In this document: one piece after another, positions 27,534-36,932 of the stretch | How the letters are laid out: each line of letters begins with the position of its first letter | Numbering within the stretch: position 1 is the stretch's first letter | Assembly: GCF_000333015.1 (NCBI RefSeq) | Contig: NZ_BANT01000002.1 | Span: 215,702-279,701 of the forward strand | DNA length: 64,000 nt | Origin: Gordonia hirsuta DSM 44140 = NBRC 16056 | Lineage (GTDB): Bacteria; Actinomycetota; Actinomycetes; Mycobacteriales; Mycobacteriaceae | Reading direction: 5' to 3' | Notes under the pieces: generated by a model | The model's input: only the letters and a program-made list of their open reading frames with translations | What the model was told of the DNA's origin: nothing | Database searches by the model: none | Program-made: the position numbers and the translations under genes

Positions 27534-28868
27534 GTGACTACCCCGCGCGCGACCGATGAAGTAGTGGATCTGGTGAGCCGACTGATCCGCTTCGACACCT
27601 CCAACACCGGCGAACCGGAGACGACCCGTGGTGAGGCCGACTGTGCCAAATGGGTCGCCCAGCAGCTCGAAGAGGTCGGCTATGTGACCGAGTACGTCGA
27701 ATCGGGGCAGCCCGGTCGCGGCAATGTCTTCGCCCGGCTGGCCGGTCCGGCTGACAGCGATCGGGGCGCACTGCTGGTGCATGCGCACCTGGACGTCGTT
27801 CCGGCCGCCGCCGAAGACTGGAGCGTCGATCCGTTCTCCGGGGCGATCCGTGACGGCTACATCTGGGGCCGCGGTGCGGTGGACATGAAGGATATGGCCG
27901 GGATGGCGCTGGCCCTGGCCCGCCAGTTCAAACGAGACGGCGTCGTTCCGCCGCGGGAGATCGTCTTCGCATTCCTGGCAGATGAGGAGGCCGGTGGGAC
28001 CTGGGGCTCGCAGTGGCTGGTGGAACATCGGCCCGATCTGTTCGAGGGGATCACCGAGGCGGTCGGCGAGGTGGGCGGATTCTCGCTGACCGTCGACCGG
28101 CCCGACGGCGAGATCCGGCGCCTCTACCTGGTGGAGACCGCCGAGAAGGGATTGAGCTGGATGCGCCTGACCGCCGAGGGGCGGGCGGGCCACGGTTCGT
28201 TCCTGCACGAGGAGAACGCGGTCACCGAGATCGCCTCGGCGGTGGCCCGGATCGGCGCGCACACCTTCCCCCTGGTGATGACCGAATCGGTTGCGCAGTT
28301 CCTGGCAGCACTGTCGGAGGAGACCGGACTGGAATTCAGCCCCGACACCCCGGATCTGGAGACCGCACTATTCAAGATCGGGAACCTGGCACGCATCATC
28401 GGGGCCACTCTGCGTGACACCGCGAACCCGACCATGCTCTCGGCCGGATACAAGGCCAATGTGATTCCGCAGAGGGCCGAAGCGGTGATCGACTGCCGGG
28501 TCCTGCCGGGCCGCCAGGCCGAGTTCGAGGCGACGATCGATGAGCTCATCGGCCCGAACGTCCGCCGCGAGTGGATCACGCATCTGGACGCGGTCGAGAC
28601 GACCTTCGACGGGCATCTGGTCGATGCGATGAACGCGGCGATCCTGGCCCACGATCCGCAGGGCCGCACCGTGCCCTACATGCTCTCGGGCGGCACCGAT
28701 GCGAAGGCCTTCGCCAAACTGGGCATCCGCTGTTTCGGCTTCTCACCGCTTCGGCTGCCGCCGGACCTGGATTTCGCCGCGCTCTTCCACGGCATCGACG
28801 AGCGGGTGCCGGTGGACGCTGTGCTGTTCGGCACCGATGTTCTGGAGCACTTCCTGCTCCACTGCTGA
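27534..28868 (+). CDS. M20/M28-family metallopeptidase (DapE/ArgE/ACY1-like)
   Basis: A 444-residue di-zinc amidohydrolase. Metal and catalytic motifs are LLVHAHLDVVP (His and Asp), GRGAVDMKDMAGM (bridging Asp) and FLADEEAGGTWG (catalytic Glu-Glu); the dimerisation domain carries the conserved RAGHGS, and a distal His lies in ALFHGIDE. The family includes aminoacylases, DapE and carboxypeptidases; the syntenic Mtb gene is Rv2141c, substrate unclear. GTG 27534 gives the usual short N-terminus; ATG 27516 is an alternative six codons upstream. Confidence 0.88.
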   Translation: MTTPRATDEVVDLVSRLIRFDTSNTGEPETTRGEADCAKWVAQQLEEVGYVTEYVESGQPGRGNVFARLAGPADSDRGALLVHAHLDVVPAAAEDWSVDPFSGAIRDGYIWGRGAVDMKDMAGMALALARQFKRDGVVPPREIVFAFLADEEAGGTWGSQWLVEHRPDLFEGITEAVGEVGGFSLTVDRPDGEIRRLYLVETAEKGLSWMRLTAEGRAGHGSFLHEENAVTEIASAVARIGAHTFPLVMTESVAQFLAALSEETGLEFSPDTPDLETALFKIGNLARIIGATLRDTANPTMLSAGYKANVIPQRAEAVIDCRVLPGRQAEFEATIDELIGPNVRREWITHLDAVETTFDGHLVDAMNAAILAHDPQGRTVPYMLSGGTDAKAFAKLGIRCFGFSPLRLPPDLDFAALFHGIDERVPVDAVLFGTDVLEHFLLHC

Positions 28869-28886
28869 CGGCGCTGGCCGTCGCGG

Positions 28887-28921
28887 CGGCGCCGACCGAA
28901 CCCGAAAGCGGTCGGGCGCCG
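28887..28921 (+). terminator. Hairpin terminator after the M20 peptidase gene
   Basis: CGGCGCCGACCG (28887-28898) pairs with 28909-28921 around a 10-base loop with a single bulged G. It starts 18 bases after the stop codon. Confidence 0.55.
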
Positions 28922-29057
28922 GAGGAAGTCTGCTGTGATGGACCCAGGGTGTTCGACGATCTCATGGCCGGGAACCTTTTGGTGATCGGTGTTCTCTGAC
29001 CTTGTGAACAACCCAGTACACCCCGCCCCGTCGGGGTCGACCAAGGAGACAGCAGCC

Positions 29058-29747
29058 ATGCAGGGTAAGCCGACAGATCCGACCACCACCGGGACCGGGA
29101 GCGAGACCGAAGGTGTCCCGACCGGATTCTCCGAAGCCGATCTGCCCGAAGGGATGACCCTGGACTCGGTGGTCGACGTCGACCGCGACGGAATCCCGGA
29201 CGTCGCCCACGTCACCGATGCCGACGGCACCAAGATGAACGTCTATCTGGACTCCGAGGGCGAGGTGCTGCTGGTGGAGAGCGATCAGGACGGTGACGGG
29301 AACATGGATACGGTCACCTATGCCACCGAAGACGGCAGCATCGTCCAGGAGGTCGACGTCGACGGTGACGGCTCGGTGGATGTGCGCACCGTCTCGACTG
29401 CGGACGGGCAGACCTATCAGGTCGACCAGATCGAAGACGGCGTGGTGGTCTCCTCGACCTTCGATCTGGACGGCGACGGCGTAGGTGATGTGTCCCTGGT
29501 GGACCTGGACGGTAACGGCACCCTGGAGTCGGCCGTCCTGGATCTGGACGGCGACGGCATCGCCGATGTGGTGGTCTCGGATCTGGACGGGGACGGTATC
29601 CCCGATTCGATCACCACCGCCTATGGCGGCCCGGACTTCCTGCCGGATGAGCTGAGCGCGCCGGGCGAGGACAGCGGGGTTCCCTACAACCTTCCGGATG
29701 TGGACGCCGAACAGGCCGCCGTCGACGTGGACGACCTCGACCTCTGA
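29058..29747 (+). CDS. Acidic protein with seven DxDxDGxxD calcium-loop-like repeats
   Basis: A 229-residue, strongly acidic protein with no recognised enzyme domain. Calcium-loop motifs start at residues 40, 76, 100, 136, 149, 162 and 175, for example DLDGDGIPD. The last four are exactly 13 residues (39 bases) apart, and the one at 149 is degenerate (DLDGNGTLE). The loops resemble dockerin, thrombospondin-type-3 or EF-hand-like Ca2+ sites. No signal peptide or transmembrane segment is visible, odd because such repeats are usually extracellular. An AAGGAGAC Shine-Dalgarno precedes ATG 29058. It sits between genes matching Mtb Rv2141c and Rv2140c, which are adjacent there. Function unknown. 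Confidence 0.8.
   Translation: MQGKPTDPTTTGTGSETEGVPTGFSEADLPEGMTLDSVVDVDRDGIPDVAHVTDADGTKMNVYLDSEGEVLLVESDQDGDGNMDTVTYATEDGSIVQEVDVDGDGSVDVRTVSTADGQTYQVDQIEDGVVVSSTFDLDGDGVGDVSLVDLDGNGTLESAVLDLDGDGIADVVVSDLDGDGIPDSITTAYGGPDFLPDELSAPGEDSGVPYNLPDVDAEQAAVDVDDLDL
29463..29606 (+). repeat. Four 39-base coding repeats encoding DLDGDGxxD loops
   Basis: Units begin at about 29463, 29502, 29541 and 29580. Each encodes a nine-residue Asp/Gly loop followed by a four-residue hydrophobic or polar spacer. The second unit has lost the third Asp and the final Asp. The regular 39-base spacing suggests tandem duplication of one module. Confidence 0.7.
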
Positions 29748-29862
29748 GTCGGACCTGGCCGGTGCCACCCAACCTCCCGGCGCCGGCGGCGCCGATGGGC
29801 CAGGATGGGAGATGAGCCTTGAGTCTCATGCAGCCCCGTCGACCCGATTGAGAGGAACCGCA

Positions 29863-30405
29863 GTGAACTCCTACGACCCCTATGCCGCGCTCCCGCCCCT
29901 GCCCCGGATCACCGTCACGTCCACCGATTTCAGCGAGGGACAGACGCTGCCGATGGCACAGGCCTCCGCCATCTTCGGCGCCGGCGGCCAGGACGTCTCC
30001 CCACAGCTGAGCTGGTCGGACTTCCCGGCCGAGACCAAGAGTTTCGTGGTGACCGCCTACGACCCGGATGCGCCTACCGCCGCCGGTTTCTGGCACTGGG
30101 CGGTCGCCGACATCCCGGTGTCGGTCACCTCGTTGCCCGCCGATGCGGGAGCTCCCGGCAGCGCCGATCTGCCGGCGCAGGCCGTGACCCTGCGTAACGA
30201 CGCGGGGCTGGCGCAGTTCGTCGGTGCGGGCCCGCCGCCGGGGCATGGGCCGCACCGGTACTTCTTCGTCGTCCACGCCGTCGATGTGGAATCGCTGGAC
30301 CTGCCCGAGGGGGCGAGCCCGGCGTTCTTGGGCTTCAACCTCTTCTCGCACGCGATCGGTCGCGGCAAGCTCATCGGCATCTTCGAGCAGCCCGGCAACG
30401 ACTGA
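29863..30405 (+). CDS. YbhB/YbcL (PEBP, Raf-kinase-inhibitor-like) protein
   Basis: A 180-residue phosphatidylethanolamine-binding-protein fold. The signatures are ISPQLSW-like [12 protein letters not shown], the DPDAP loop in [20 protein letters not shown], and [19 protein letters not shown], which lines the anion-binding pocket. GTG 29863 is preceded by AGAGGA. The Mtb counterpart is Rv2140c (TB18.6). The ligand is unknown. Confidence 0.9.
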   Translation: MNSYDPYAALPPLPRITVTSTDFSEGQTLPMAQASAIFGAGGQDVSPQLSWSDFPAETKSFVVTAYDPDAPTAAGFWHWAVADIPVSVTSLPADAGAPGSADLPAQAVTLRNDAGLAQFVGAGPPPGHGPHRYFFVVHAVDVESLDLPEGASPAFLGFNLFSHAIGRGKLIGIFEQPGND

Positions 30406-30569
30406 GTACCGGCTGCGGCCGCCGGCGATGGCGGTAACGAATGCGCGGCGATTTCCTCACTGTGACCAGTGTGACTATTGGTGCTTAAGTGACTTCGCCT
30501 CTATGGTGGATTCTGATCGTCAACGATGTTTGGCGACCGAAACGACCAACGGAGAGGAGCGGAACCGTC

Positions 30570-31196
30570 ATGAGGACGAGCATTCGAATCGGACTGGGCG
30601 CCGCAGCCGCGTTCGCCGCAGCCGGGCTGACCGCCGGCATCGCCGGCGCAGAGGTGACCGACGCCAACCACACGGCCACCGGGGTGGTCAAGGACAACGG
30701 CCGCCAGGTCGACGTGATCATCACGACCGACAAGCAGAAGGCCGACCAGACCTGCGACATCAGTCTCTATCCGGTCGGCAGCAGTGCCGCCGCCGATGCC
30801 TTCGCAGAGAATCTGAACACCGGTAAGGCCACCGAGTCGACCGACGACCAGGCGGCGGCCACCGCCGGTCTGGATAGCGCGATTCTGGTGCAGGAGAAGG
30901 CTGTCGCAGTCACCGCCGGCACGCCCAAGACCGTCACACTGACGGTTCCCGCCGAGAAGGTGGCGACCTCCTACACCGTCAGCGCAGTCTGCGATACGGC
31001 CGAGACGGCCACCGCCCGCTCGGCCGAGAGCAGCCAGCGGGCCGTGACCACGGTGGTGGGTCAGTCGGCCACCACACCCGGCACCTCGACCGGCAACGGC
31101 AGTCTGCCGGACTCCCTCAGCGGGGTCCTCGGCGAACTGCCGGAGGCACTCACTGGACTGCTCGGCGACGTCCTCGGTGGTCTGCCGACCGCCTGA
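30570..31196 (+). CDS. Secreted protein of unknown function
   Basis: A 208-residue protein. Residues 1-27 form a Sec signal peptide (RTSIR basic start, Ala-rich core, cleavage predicted after AGIAGA). The mature part is Thr/Ala-rich with two cysteines (QTCDIS and AVCDTAE) that could form a disulfide, in a pattern suggesting an immunoglobulin-like beta domain. The last 50 residues are low-complexity, Gly/Ser then Leu-Gly rich. An AGGAG Shine-Dalgarno precedes ATG 30570. Orphan by position; convergent with pyrD. Confidence 0.75.
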   Translation: MRTSIRIGLGAAAAFAAAGLTAGIAGAEVTDANHTATGVVKDNGRQVDVIITTDKQKADQTCDISLYPVGSSAAADAFAENLNTGKATESTDDQAAATAGLDSAILVQEKAVAVTAGTPKTVTLTVPAEKVATSYTVSAVCDTAETATARSAESSQRAVTTVVGQSATTPGTSTGNGSLPDSLSGVLGELPEALTGLLGDVLGGLPTA

Positions 31197-31233
31197 CCGG
31201 AATCGAACCGGCCCGATCGGCGCCCGGTACCAC

Positions 31234-31274
31234 CGGCTGTTCCCCGTCGCGCGCGCCGAGGCGGGGAACAGCCG
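31234..31274. terminator. 13-bp hairpin between convergent genes
   Basis: CGGCTGTTCCCCG (31234-31246) pairs perfectly with 31262-31274 across a 15-base GC-rich loop. It lies 38 bases after the secreted-protein stop and 77 bases before the pyrD stop, serving both strands. Confidence 0.7.
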
Positions 31275-31350
31275 TCTGCAGGTGCCGGTATCGGTCCGTA
31301 GCAGCGATCGGCACCGACGCGAACACCAGCGACAAGCGCCCGGGCCAGCG

Positions 31351-32481
31351 TCAGGAACCAGAACCGACCGCTTCGGACAGATGGGAGAAGCCGCCGTCAC
31401 GCAGTCGCTGGGCGAGACCGGCGTTGAGTTCGCGCAGCCAGACCGGCCCGCCGTAGATGAACCCGGTGTAGACCTGCAGCAGGCTGGCACCGGCGAGGAT
31501 ACGTTCCCAGGCATCGTCGACGGTCTCGATGCCGCCGACGCTGATGAGCGTGACCGAGTCACCGACCCGCACGTGCAGTCGCCGCAGAACCTGCAGCGAA
31601 CGCTCGCTGACCGCCGGGCCGGACAGCCCACCGGCGCCGATCACCTCGACCTCGGCCGCCGGGGTGCGCAGACCGGCACGCGAGACGGTGGTGTTGGTGG
31701 CGACGATCCCGGCCAGACCCAGTTCGATCGCCAGATCGGCCACGGCGTCGACATCCTCGTCGGACAGATCGGGGGCGATCTTCACCAGTACCGGCACCTC
31801 GGCGACTTCCTGTACGGCCGCCAGAATCGGGCGCAGGGACTCCACCGCCTGCAGGTCGCGCAGACCCGGGGTGTTGGGGGAGGAGACGTTCACCACCACG
31901 AAATCGGCGAGTGGACCCAGCAACCGGGCACTGAACCGGTAGTCGTCGATCGCCTCGTCGACCGGCACCACCTTGGTCTTACCGATGTTGGCGCCGATCG
32001 GCACCCGGCGCGGTCCCGGCCGTGGTTCGGCCAGCTTCAACGCCGCTGCCGACGCGCCGGGGTTGTTGAAGCCCATCCGGTTGATCAGCGCCCTGTCGGC
32101 GGGCAGGCGGAACAACCGCGGCTGCGGGTTGCCCTCCTGGGACTGGCCGGTGATGGTGCCGATCTCCGCGTAACCGAAGCCCAGCTGTCCCCAGGCGTTG
32201 ACCGCCTCGGCGGACTTGTCGAAACCGGCCGCCAAGCCGATGGGTGCGGGAAAGTCGACACCGAAGGCACGCGAATGCAGCACCGGATCGTGCGGTGCCA
32301 GGAGCCCCGCGATCAGCGAGCGCAGGATCGGGGCGTTACCGGTGAACTGCAGCAGCCGGGCCACGATCCGGTGGATCCGCTCGGGCGGCACCTGGAACAT
32401 CAGGGCCCGCAGCGGCGGGTACAGCAGCCGGTTCAGCAGAGACAGGACGGCGCCGCGGCGCCGAGCGGGAGGGGTCGTCAT
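31351..32481 (-). CDS. pyrD: Dihydroorotate dehydrogenase (quinone), class 2
   Basis: A 376-residue FMN enzyme of pyrimidine synthesis. The class 2 N-terminal helical extension ([25 protein letters not shown]) docks it to the membrane and quinone. The barrel motifs are [58 protein letters not shown] with the catalytic Ser, LVKIAPD and VIGAGGLSG. It follows the lppL-like gene by 14 bases on the same strand. Mtb Rv2139 is the counterpart. Confidence 0.95.
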   Translation of the reverse strand: MTTPPARRRGAVLSLLNRLLYPPLRALMFQVPPERIHRIVARLLQFTGNAPILRSLIAGLLAPHDPVLHSRAFGVDFPAPIGLAAGFDKSAEAVNAWGQLGFGYAEIGTITGQSQEGNPQPRLFRLPADRALINRMGFNNPGASAAALKLAEPRPGPRRVPIGANIGKTKVVPVDEAIDDYRFSARLLGPLADFVVVNVSSPNTPGLRDLQAVESLRPILAAVQEVAEVPVLVKIAPDLSDEDVDAVADLAIELGLAGIVATNTTVSRAGLRTPAAEVEVIGAGGLSGPAVSERSLQVLRRLHVRVGDSVTLISVGGIETVDDAWERILAGASLLQVYTGFIYGGPVWLRELNAGLAQRLRDGGFSHLSEAVGSGS

Positions 32482-32495
32482 GGGATGTTCGAGTC

Positions 32496-33536
32496 CTATC
32501 GTCCGGCCTGGATCAACGTGCGTGGGACCACCTGAAGCCCGTCGCCGCGCTGGGAGATCAGATACAGCATCCCGTTATCCGGATCGGCACGCATCGCCGC
32601 CACCTGGGCGACCGTGGCGAAGCGGACCAGTTCGCGCGGTTCGCCGGTGCTCAGGTCGTAGCCGATGGCCTGGTTGTCTTCGGTGGTCGAGACCCACAGC
32701 AGCTTCTGGTTCTGATCCCACGCCACCGCCCATGGACTGGCGGCCACCGGATAGCGGAAGCGCATCACGATCGGCGTGCCGAAGAATCCGAGCAGTTGGT
32801 CATCGGGCGTGTTGGTCAGCAGAACACGGCCGTAGGAGTCGATCGTGGCCACCGCGGCGCCGTTTCCGGCCCGCAGGGCGGCCTTGCGATCGCCGGTGGC
32901 GATGTCGACGGGGGCGACCATCGACTGGGCGCGATCGACCACGATCACCTGTCCGGCCACCTCGGAGGACTCCGGAGCCACCAGAATCTGGTTCACCTGC
33001 ACGAAGTCGTGAATGTCGCGCTGCAGCTGACCGGAACGGTTCAGCACCCGCAGGTGCCCGTCGGAGGTGCCGACCAGGATCTGATCGTCGGTCACCGCCA
33101 GGGACAGGACCGGGCCCTGCCCGCCGGCGACGCGCGTGACGGCGCCGGCGCGGTCGACCCGCGCGATCTGATCGGGCGTGGCCGCAAGAAAACCGTCCCC
33201 GTCGTCGATCACGGCGGTGACCCCGGGCAGGTCGACCTCCCGCGGGGCGGGGGTGTCGGCGGCACCCGGTGCGGTATGCAGACGGAGGAGACGATCGGTG
33301 CCCAGCACCGCCACCTGCGAACCGGCCTGCGCCAGGGCGGTACCGCCGGCGGTCTGCACCACCGTGCCCTGCGGCTGGCCGCTCTGCGGTGGGGAAGCGG
33401 CCGGTGTGGCCGGTTCGACCGTCGGCACATCGCCGGCGCCGCTACCGGAGCTGACATCGTCATCGCCACATGCGACGAGGCTGGCGGCCAGGGCGGCAGC
33501 GACGACGGCGACGGCGAATCTGGAGGGTACGCGCAT
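32496..33536 (-). CDS. lppL: Lipoprotein with beta-propeller-like repeats (LppL-like)
   Basis: A 346-residue protein. The signal peptide ends in the lipobox LVAC with the acylated Cys at residue 23, followed by GDDD and a Pro/Ser/Gly linker (about 24-60). The rest is made of repeated strand segments such as [18 protein letters not shown] and [17 protein letters not shown], typical of a YncE/PQQ-like propeller. It is presumably anchored on the outer face of the membrane. The syntenic Mtb gene is lppL (Rv2138); the function there is unknown. It is co-directional with pyrD and divergent from uppP. Confidence 0.82.
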   Translation of the reverse strand: MRVPSRFAVAVVAAALAASLVACGDDDVSSGSGAGDVPTVEPATPAASPPQSGQPQGTVVQTAGGTALAQAGSQVAVLGTDRLLRLHTAPGAADTPAPREVDLPGVTAVIDDGDGFLAATPDQIARVDRAGAVTRVAGGQGPVLSLAVTDDQILVGTSDGHLRVLNRSGQLQRDIHDFVQVNQILVAPESSEVAGQVIVVDRAQSMVAPVDIATGDRKAALRAGNGAAVATIDSYGRVLLTNTPDDQLLGFFGTPIVMRFRYPVAASPWAVAWDQNQKLLWVSTTEDNQAIGYDLSTGEPRELVRFATVAQVAAMRADPDNGMLYLISQRGDGLQVVPRTLIQAGR

Positions 33537-33609
33537 GCCTCCATCTTGCGCGATCGGATCGTCGGCGTGTGCGGAGGGTGGGGTGCGGCAGTAGGTACAG
33601 TGAACCCCC

Positions 33610-34449
33610 GTGACTGATATGACTTGGGCGCAGTCCATCGTTCTAGGGGCCGTGCAGGGCCTGACCGAATTCCTGCCCATCTCCTCCTCGGCGCACCTGC
33701 GGATCGTGTCGGAACTGTGGTTCCACGATGACGCCGGCGCCTCGTTCACCGCGGTCAGCCAGCTGGGCACCGAACTGGCGGTGCTGGTCTTCTTCGCCAA
33801 GGACATCGGCCGGATCATCGCCGCCTGGTTCGCGGGCCTGCGCAATCCGGCACGGCGCGGGCTGGACTACCGTGTGGGTTGGTATGTGATCTTCGCGACC
33901 ATCCCGATCGTGGTGCTCGGTTTCATCTTCACCGACCAGATCCGCACGGTGGGCCGCAACCTGTGGCTGATCTCGATCATGCTGATCCTGTTCTCCTTCG
34001 TCTTCGTGATCGCCGAACGGTTCGCCACGCAGCGGCGCGGCCTGGATCAGCTCTCGCGCACCGACGCGATCGTGATGGGTCTGGCCCAGTGTCTGGCACT
34101 GATCCCCGGGGTCTCGCGCTCGGGCGCCACCGCCAGCGCGGGCCTGTTCCTGGGGCTCAACCGCGAAGCGGCCTTCCGATTCTCGTTCCTCATCGCCATC
34201 CCCGCCGTGGTGGGCTCGGGCGTCTACAGCCTCAAAGACGCTTTCGAGCCGTCCGATCAGGGGCTGCAGGCATCCGGCGGGCAGATCGTGCTGGCCACCG
34301 TCATCGCCTTCGTCGTCGGCTACGCCGCCATCGCCTGGTTGCTGCGCTTCGTCAGCGATCATTCGATGAACTGGTTCGCCGGATATCGGATCATCCTGGG
34401 TGTGACGATGCTGGCGCTGCTGGCCACCGGGGTGGTCTCGGCGACCTGA
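33610..34449 (+). CDS. uppP: Undecaprenyl-diphosphate phosphatase
   Basis: A 279-residue membrane protein with about eight hydrophobic helices. The BacA-family catalytic motifs are [17 protein letters not shown] near the N-terminus and [16 protein letters not shown] mid-protein. It dephosphorylates undecaprenyl diphosphate to recycle the lipid carrier of peptidoglycan synthesis and can give bacitracin resistance. TACAGT (33596-33601) lies 8 bases before the GTG, predicting a leaderless message. Mtb Rv2136c is the counterpart. Confidence 0.95.
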   Translation: MTDMTWAQSIVLGAVQGLTEFLPISSSAHLRIVSELWFHDDAGASFTAVSQLGTELAVLVFFAKDIGRIIAAWFAGLRNPARRGLDYRVGWYVIFATIPIVVLGFIFTDQIRTVGRNLWLISIMLILFSFVFVIAERFATQRRGLDQLSRTDAIVMGLAQCLALIPGVSRSGATASAGLFLGLNREAAFRFSFLIAIPAVVGSGVYSLKDAFEPSDQGLQASGGQIVLATVIAFVVGYAAIAWLLRFVSDHSMNWFAGYRIILGVTMLALLATGVVSAT

Positions 34450-34519
34450 TCCCGGCACCGGTACGCGGTATCGGCAGCGCCACGCCCCGGCGCGGCCAGC
34501 GCACCCCTAAGCTGACGCC

Positions 34520-35209
34520 ATGACGGTGATCTTGGTGCGGCACGGCCGGTCCACGGCCAATACCTCCGGTGTACTGGCCGGGCGCACGCCCGGAGTCGGG
34601 CTCGACGAGATCGGTGCGGCACAGGCCGCGGCCCTGACGGGCCGGCTCGGCGGAGTGCTCGGCGATCTCAACGCCGTGGTGCGCTCACCGTTGCAGCGCT
34701 GCGCCGAGACGGTCGCCCCGTTGGTCCGTTCGCTGGCCGAGCGGCCCGGCGAGGGCGCACCGGAGATCATCGACGACCAGCTGGCCGAGGTCGACTACGG
34801 CGACTGGAGTAACCGGCCGCTGACCGAGCTGGTCGGCGAGCCGTTGTGGAAAGTGGTGCAGCAGCAGCCTTCGGCAGCGGTCTTCCCCGGCGGCGAGGGG
34901 CTGCTGGACGTGTCCCGCAGAGCCACGGCCACGGTGCGGGCGTTGGACAAGATCTACGGTGGGCCCGACGGCACCGGGCTGTGGCTGGCGTGCTCTCACG
35001 GTGACGTGCTCAAGGCGATCCTGGCCGACGCTCTGGGAATGCACCTGGACGCATTTCAGCGCATCGTGGTCGACCCGGCGTCGATCAGTGTCGTGCACTA
35101 CGCTTCAGCGCGGCCCTACGTGCACACGGTCAACAATCCCGGCGACCTATCGCTGCCGCCGCGACCGGCACAGGCCGCAGCGGTGGGCGGGTCCACCGGA
35201 ACCCCGTGA
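34520..35209 (+). CDS. Histidine-phosphatase superfamily protein (phosphoglycerate-mutase-like)
   Basis: A 229-residue protein. The phospho-acceptor motif is VRHGRST (residues 6-12), the conserved Arg lies in VRSPLQRCAET, Glu in EVDYGDWSNRPL, and the second His in LACSHGDVLKAIL. MSMEG_4193-type phosphatases share this layout and the Mtb counterpart is Rv2135c. Substrate unknown. TAAGCT (34508-34513) sits 6 bases before ATG 34520, indicating a leaderless transcript. It begins the downstream run DUF3090-SCO1664. Confidence 0.9.
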   Translation: MTVILVRHGRSTANTSGVLAGRTPGVGLDEIGAAQAAALTGRLGGVLGDLNAVVRSPLQRCAETVAPLVRSLAERPGEGAPEIIDDQLAEVDYGDWSNRPLTELVGEPLWKVVQQQPSAAVFPGGEGLLDVSRRATATVRALDKIYGGPDGTGLWLACSHGDVLKAILADALGMHLDAFQRIVVDPASISVVHYASARPYVHTVNNPGDLSLPPRPAQAAAVGGSTGTP

Positions 35210-35267
35210 ACCGCGCGGCCCGCAGGTACCGTTGAGATGGTCGCCCAGAGGAAGGAAGGGAGTCCCG

Positions 35268-36098
35268 ATGGCACGCACGATTCATGAGTTCCGCCGGCCC
35301 GAGCGGTTCGTCGCCGGAACCGTCGGCCAGCCCGGCGATCGGACGTTCTTCCTCCAGGTGACCTCCGGTGCGCAGACCCTCAGTGTGCAGATCGAGAAGC
35401 AGCAGGTGGTGATCCTGGCCGACCGGCTCGGCTATCTGCTCGACGAGGTCGAGCGGCGCTTCGGCACCCCGGTGCCGGCGGAGGCCGATGTCACTGACAC
35501 CTCACCGCTGGAGATGCCCATCGACGCCGAGTTCCATGTCGGTTCGATGGGACTGGGCTGGGACGCCGAGGCAGCCTCGGTGGTCGTGGAACTGCTGGCG
35601 GTCACCGATGAGCCGATCGACGAGGACGTCATCCTCGATGACACCGCGGCCGGCCCGGACACCGTCCGGGTATTCCTCACCGCCGAGGCGGCACGGGAGT
35701 TCTCCGCGCGCTCACAGCGGGTGGTGGCAGCGGGCCGGCCGACCTGCCCGCTGTGCAACCAGCCGCTCGATCCCGGCGGGCACATCTGTGCGCGCAGCAA
35801 CGGGTACAAACGCGATGGTGAATTCAGCCGTTCGCTGGAGTTCGTCGACCCCGAGGTCCTGGCAATGTTGGGACGGCTGATGCCCGGCTTCGACGCCGCC
35901 TTCGAGGCCGAGGACCTACCGGCGCCCGGATCGGATGCACCCGGACCGGCGGCCGACGGCGACGATACGCACGACAACGGCACCGACGACAACGGCACCG
36001 ACGACAACGGCACCGACGACAACGGGTCGGACGAGAGCGGCGGGGACGCACCGGGCGGAACCGGGCCCGGTGGGGGCGGACCCGCCGGTCGCACGTGA
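35268..36098 (+). CDS. DUF3090 family protein with acidic repeat tail
   Basis: A 276-residue protein whose first 215 residues are the conserved DUF3090 domain (HEFRRPERFVAGTVGQPGDR start). It contains a CPLCNQPLDPGGHICARSNGYKR knuckle that could bind zinc through CxxC and a later His/Cys. The tail is low-complexity, with a DDNGT pentapeptide repeated about four times and a Gly/Pro end. The Shine-Dalgarno region is GGAAGGGAG. It overlaps the next gene by 4 bases. Mtb Rv2134c is the counterpart; the function is unknown. Confidence 0.88.
   Translation: MARTIHEFRRPERFVAGTVGQPGDRTFFLQVTSGAQTLSVQIEKQQVVILADRLGYLLDEVERRFGTPVPAEADVTDTSPLEMPIDAEFHVGSMGLGWDAEAASVVVELLAVTDEPIDEDVILDDTAAGPDTVRVFLTAEAAREFSARSQRVVAAGRPTCPLCNQPLDPGGHICARSNGYKRDGEFSRSLEFVDPEVLAMLGRLMPGFDAAFEAEDLPAPGSDAPGPAADGDDTHDNGTDDNGTDDNGTDDNGSDESGGDAPGGTGPGGGGPAGRT
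35971..36029 (+). repeat. 15-base tandem repeat encoding DDNGT
   Basis: Three identical units of ACGACAACGGCACCG (35971-35985, 35986-36000, 36001-36015) are followed by a diverged fourth (36016-36029). The repeat is in frame and lies in the disordered tail of the DUF3090 protein, so copy-number change would not break the gene. Confidence 0.85.
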
Positions 36099-36910
36099 GC
36101 GACCCTGCGCTGCGTCGCCTGCTCGGCGAGGGTGAGCTGGCGCTGATCGAGCAGATCCCCTCGGCCAGTAACCTGACCCTGGCCTGCCGGGTGAGCCTGG
36201 ACGGGCAGACGGCCCGCTGCGTGTACAAGCCGATCCGCGGGGAGACGCCGCTGTGGGACTTTCCCGACGGCAGTCTTGCCGGACGCGAGGTCGCGGCCCG
36301 GATGGTCGATGCGGCCCTGGGCTGGGATCTGATCCCCGAAACCGTCCTGCGCGCGCAGGGACCGCCGGAGGCCGAGCTGGGTCCGGGGATGGTGCAGGCG
36401 TGGATCGACCAGCCGGCCGAGCCGACCGCGCCCGAACCGATCGAGATCGTTCCGGTCGGGGACATCCCCGACGGTTACATCCCGATTCTGCGGGCGCACG
36501 ACGACGACGGCACCGTGGTGGCTCTGGCGCACGGCACCGGTGAGCGGCTGCGGCAGCTGGCGGTGCTGGACGTGGTTCTGAACAACGCCGACCGCAAAGG
36601 TGGGCATATCCTCCTCGATCAGCAGGGCCGGCTGTACGGCATCGACCACGGGTTGACCCTGCACACCGAACCGAAACTGCGGACCCTGCTGTGGGGGTGG
36701 GCCGGGACGCCTGCCGATGACCGCCTGCGGGCTGATCTGGCCGGTCTGCGGGATCGGCTCGGCGCTGACCATGATCTACGAGAAGCCTTGTGCGCCTTGA
36801 TTTCCGAGGCCGAACTGGGCGCACTGATCGAGCGGGTGACGGCGCTGGCGGAGGGGGCGGAGTTGCCGTATCCGCCGCACCAGCGTGCCATCCCGTGGCC
36901 CCCGTTCTGA
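36095..36910 (+). CDS. SCO1664 family protein (PI3/4-kinase-like fold)
   Basis: A 271-residue protein. The motifs [24 protein letters not shown] (a kinase-like nucleotide lysine in VYKP), [18 protein letters not shown] (catalytic-loop-like NNADRKGGH) and [10 protein letters not shown] (metal-binding Asp) place it in the SCO1664/phosphatidylinositol-kinase-like family of actinobacteria. Kinase activity is an inference from the fold. It overlaps the DUF3090 gene by 4 bases (GTGA). Mtb Rv2133c is the counterpart. Confidence 0.85.
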   Translation: MSDPALRRLLGEGELALIEQIPSASNLTLACRVSLDGQTARCVYKPIRGETPLWDFPDGSLAGREVAARMVDAALGWDLIPETVLRAQGPPEAELGPGMVQAWIDQPAEPTAPEPIEIVPVGDIPDGYIPILRAHDDDGTVVALAHGTGERLRQLAVLDVVLNNADRKGGHILLDQQGRLYGIDHGLTLHTEPKLRTLLWGWAGTPADDRLRADLAGLRDRLGADHDLREALCALISEAELGALIERVTALAEGAELPYPPHQRAIPWPPF

Positions 36911-36932
36911 GGACCCCGATAGACTCGTCGGC

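Noticed and set aside
30457..30473. CACTG-TGAC-CAGTG inverted repeat upstream of the secreted protein, considered as a CRP-type site
   Set aside because: The TGTGA halves are direct rather than inverted repeats, and the 5-bp stem is too short to distinguish from chance.
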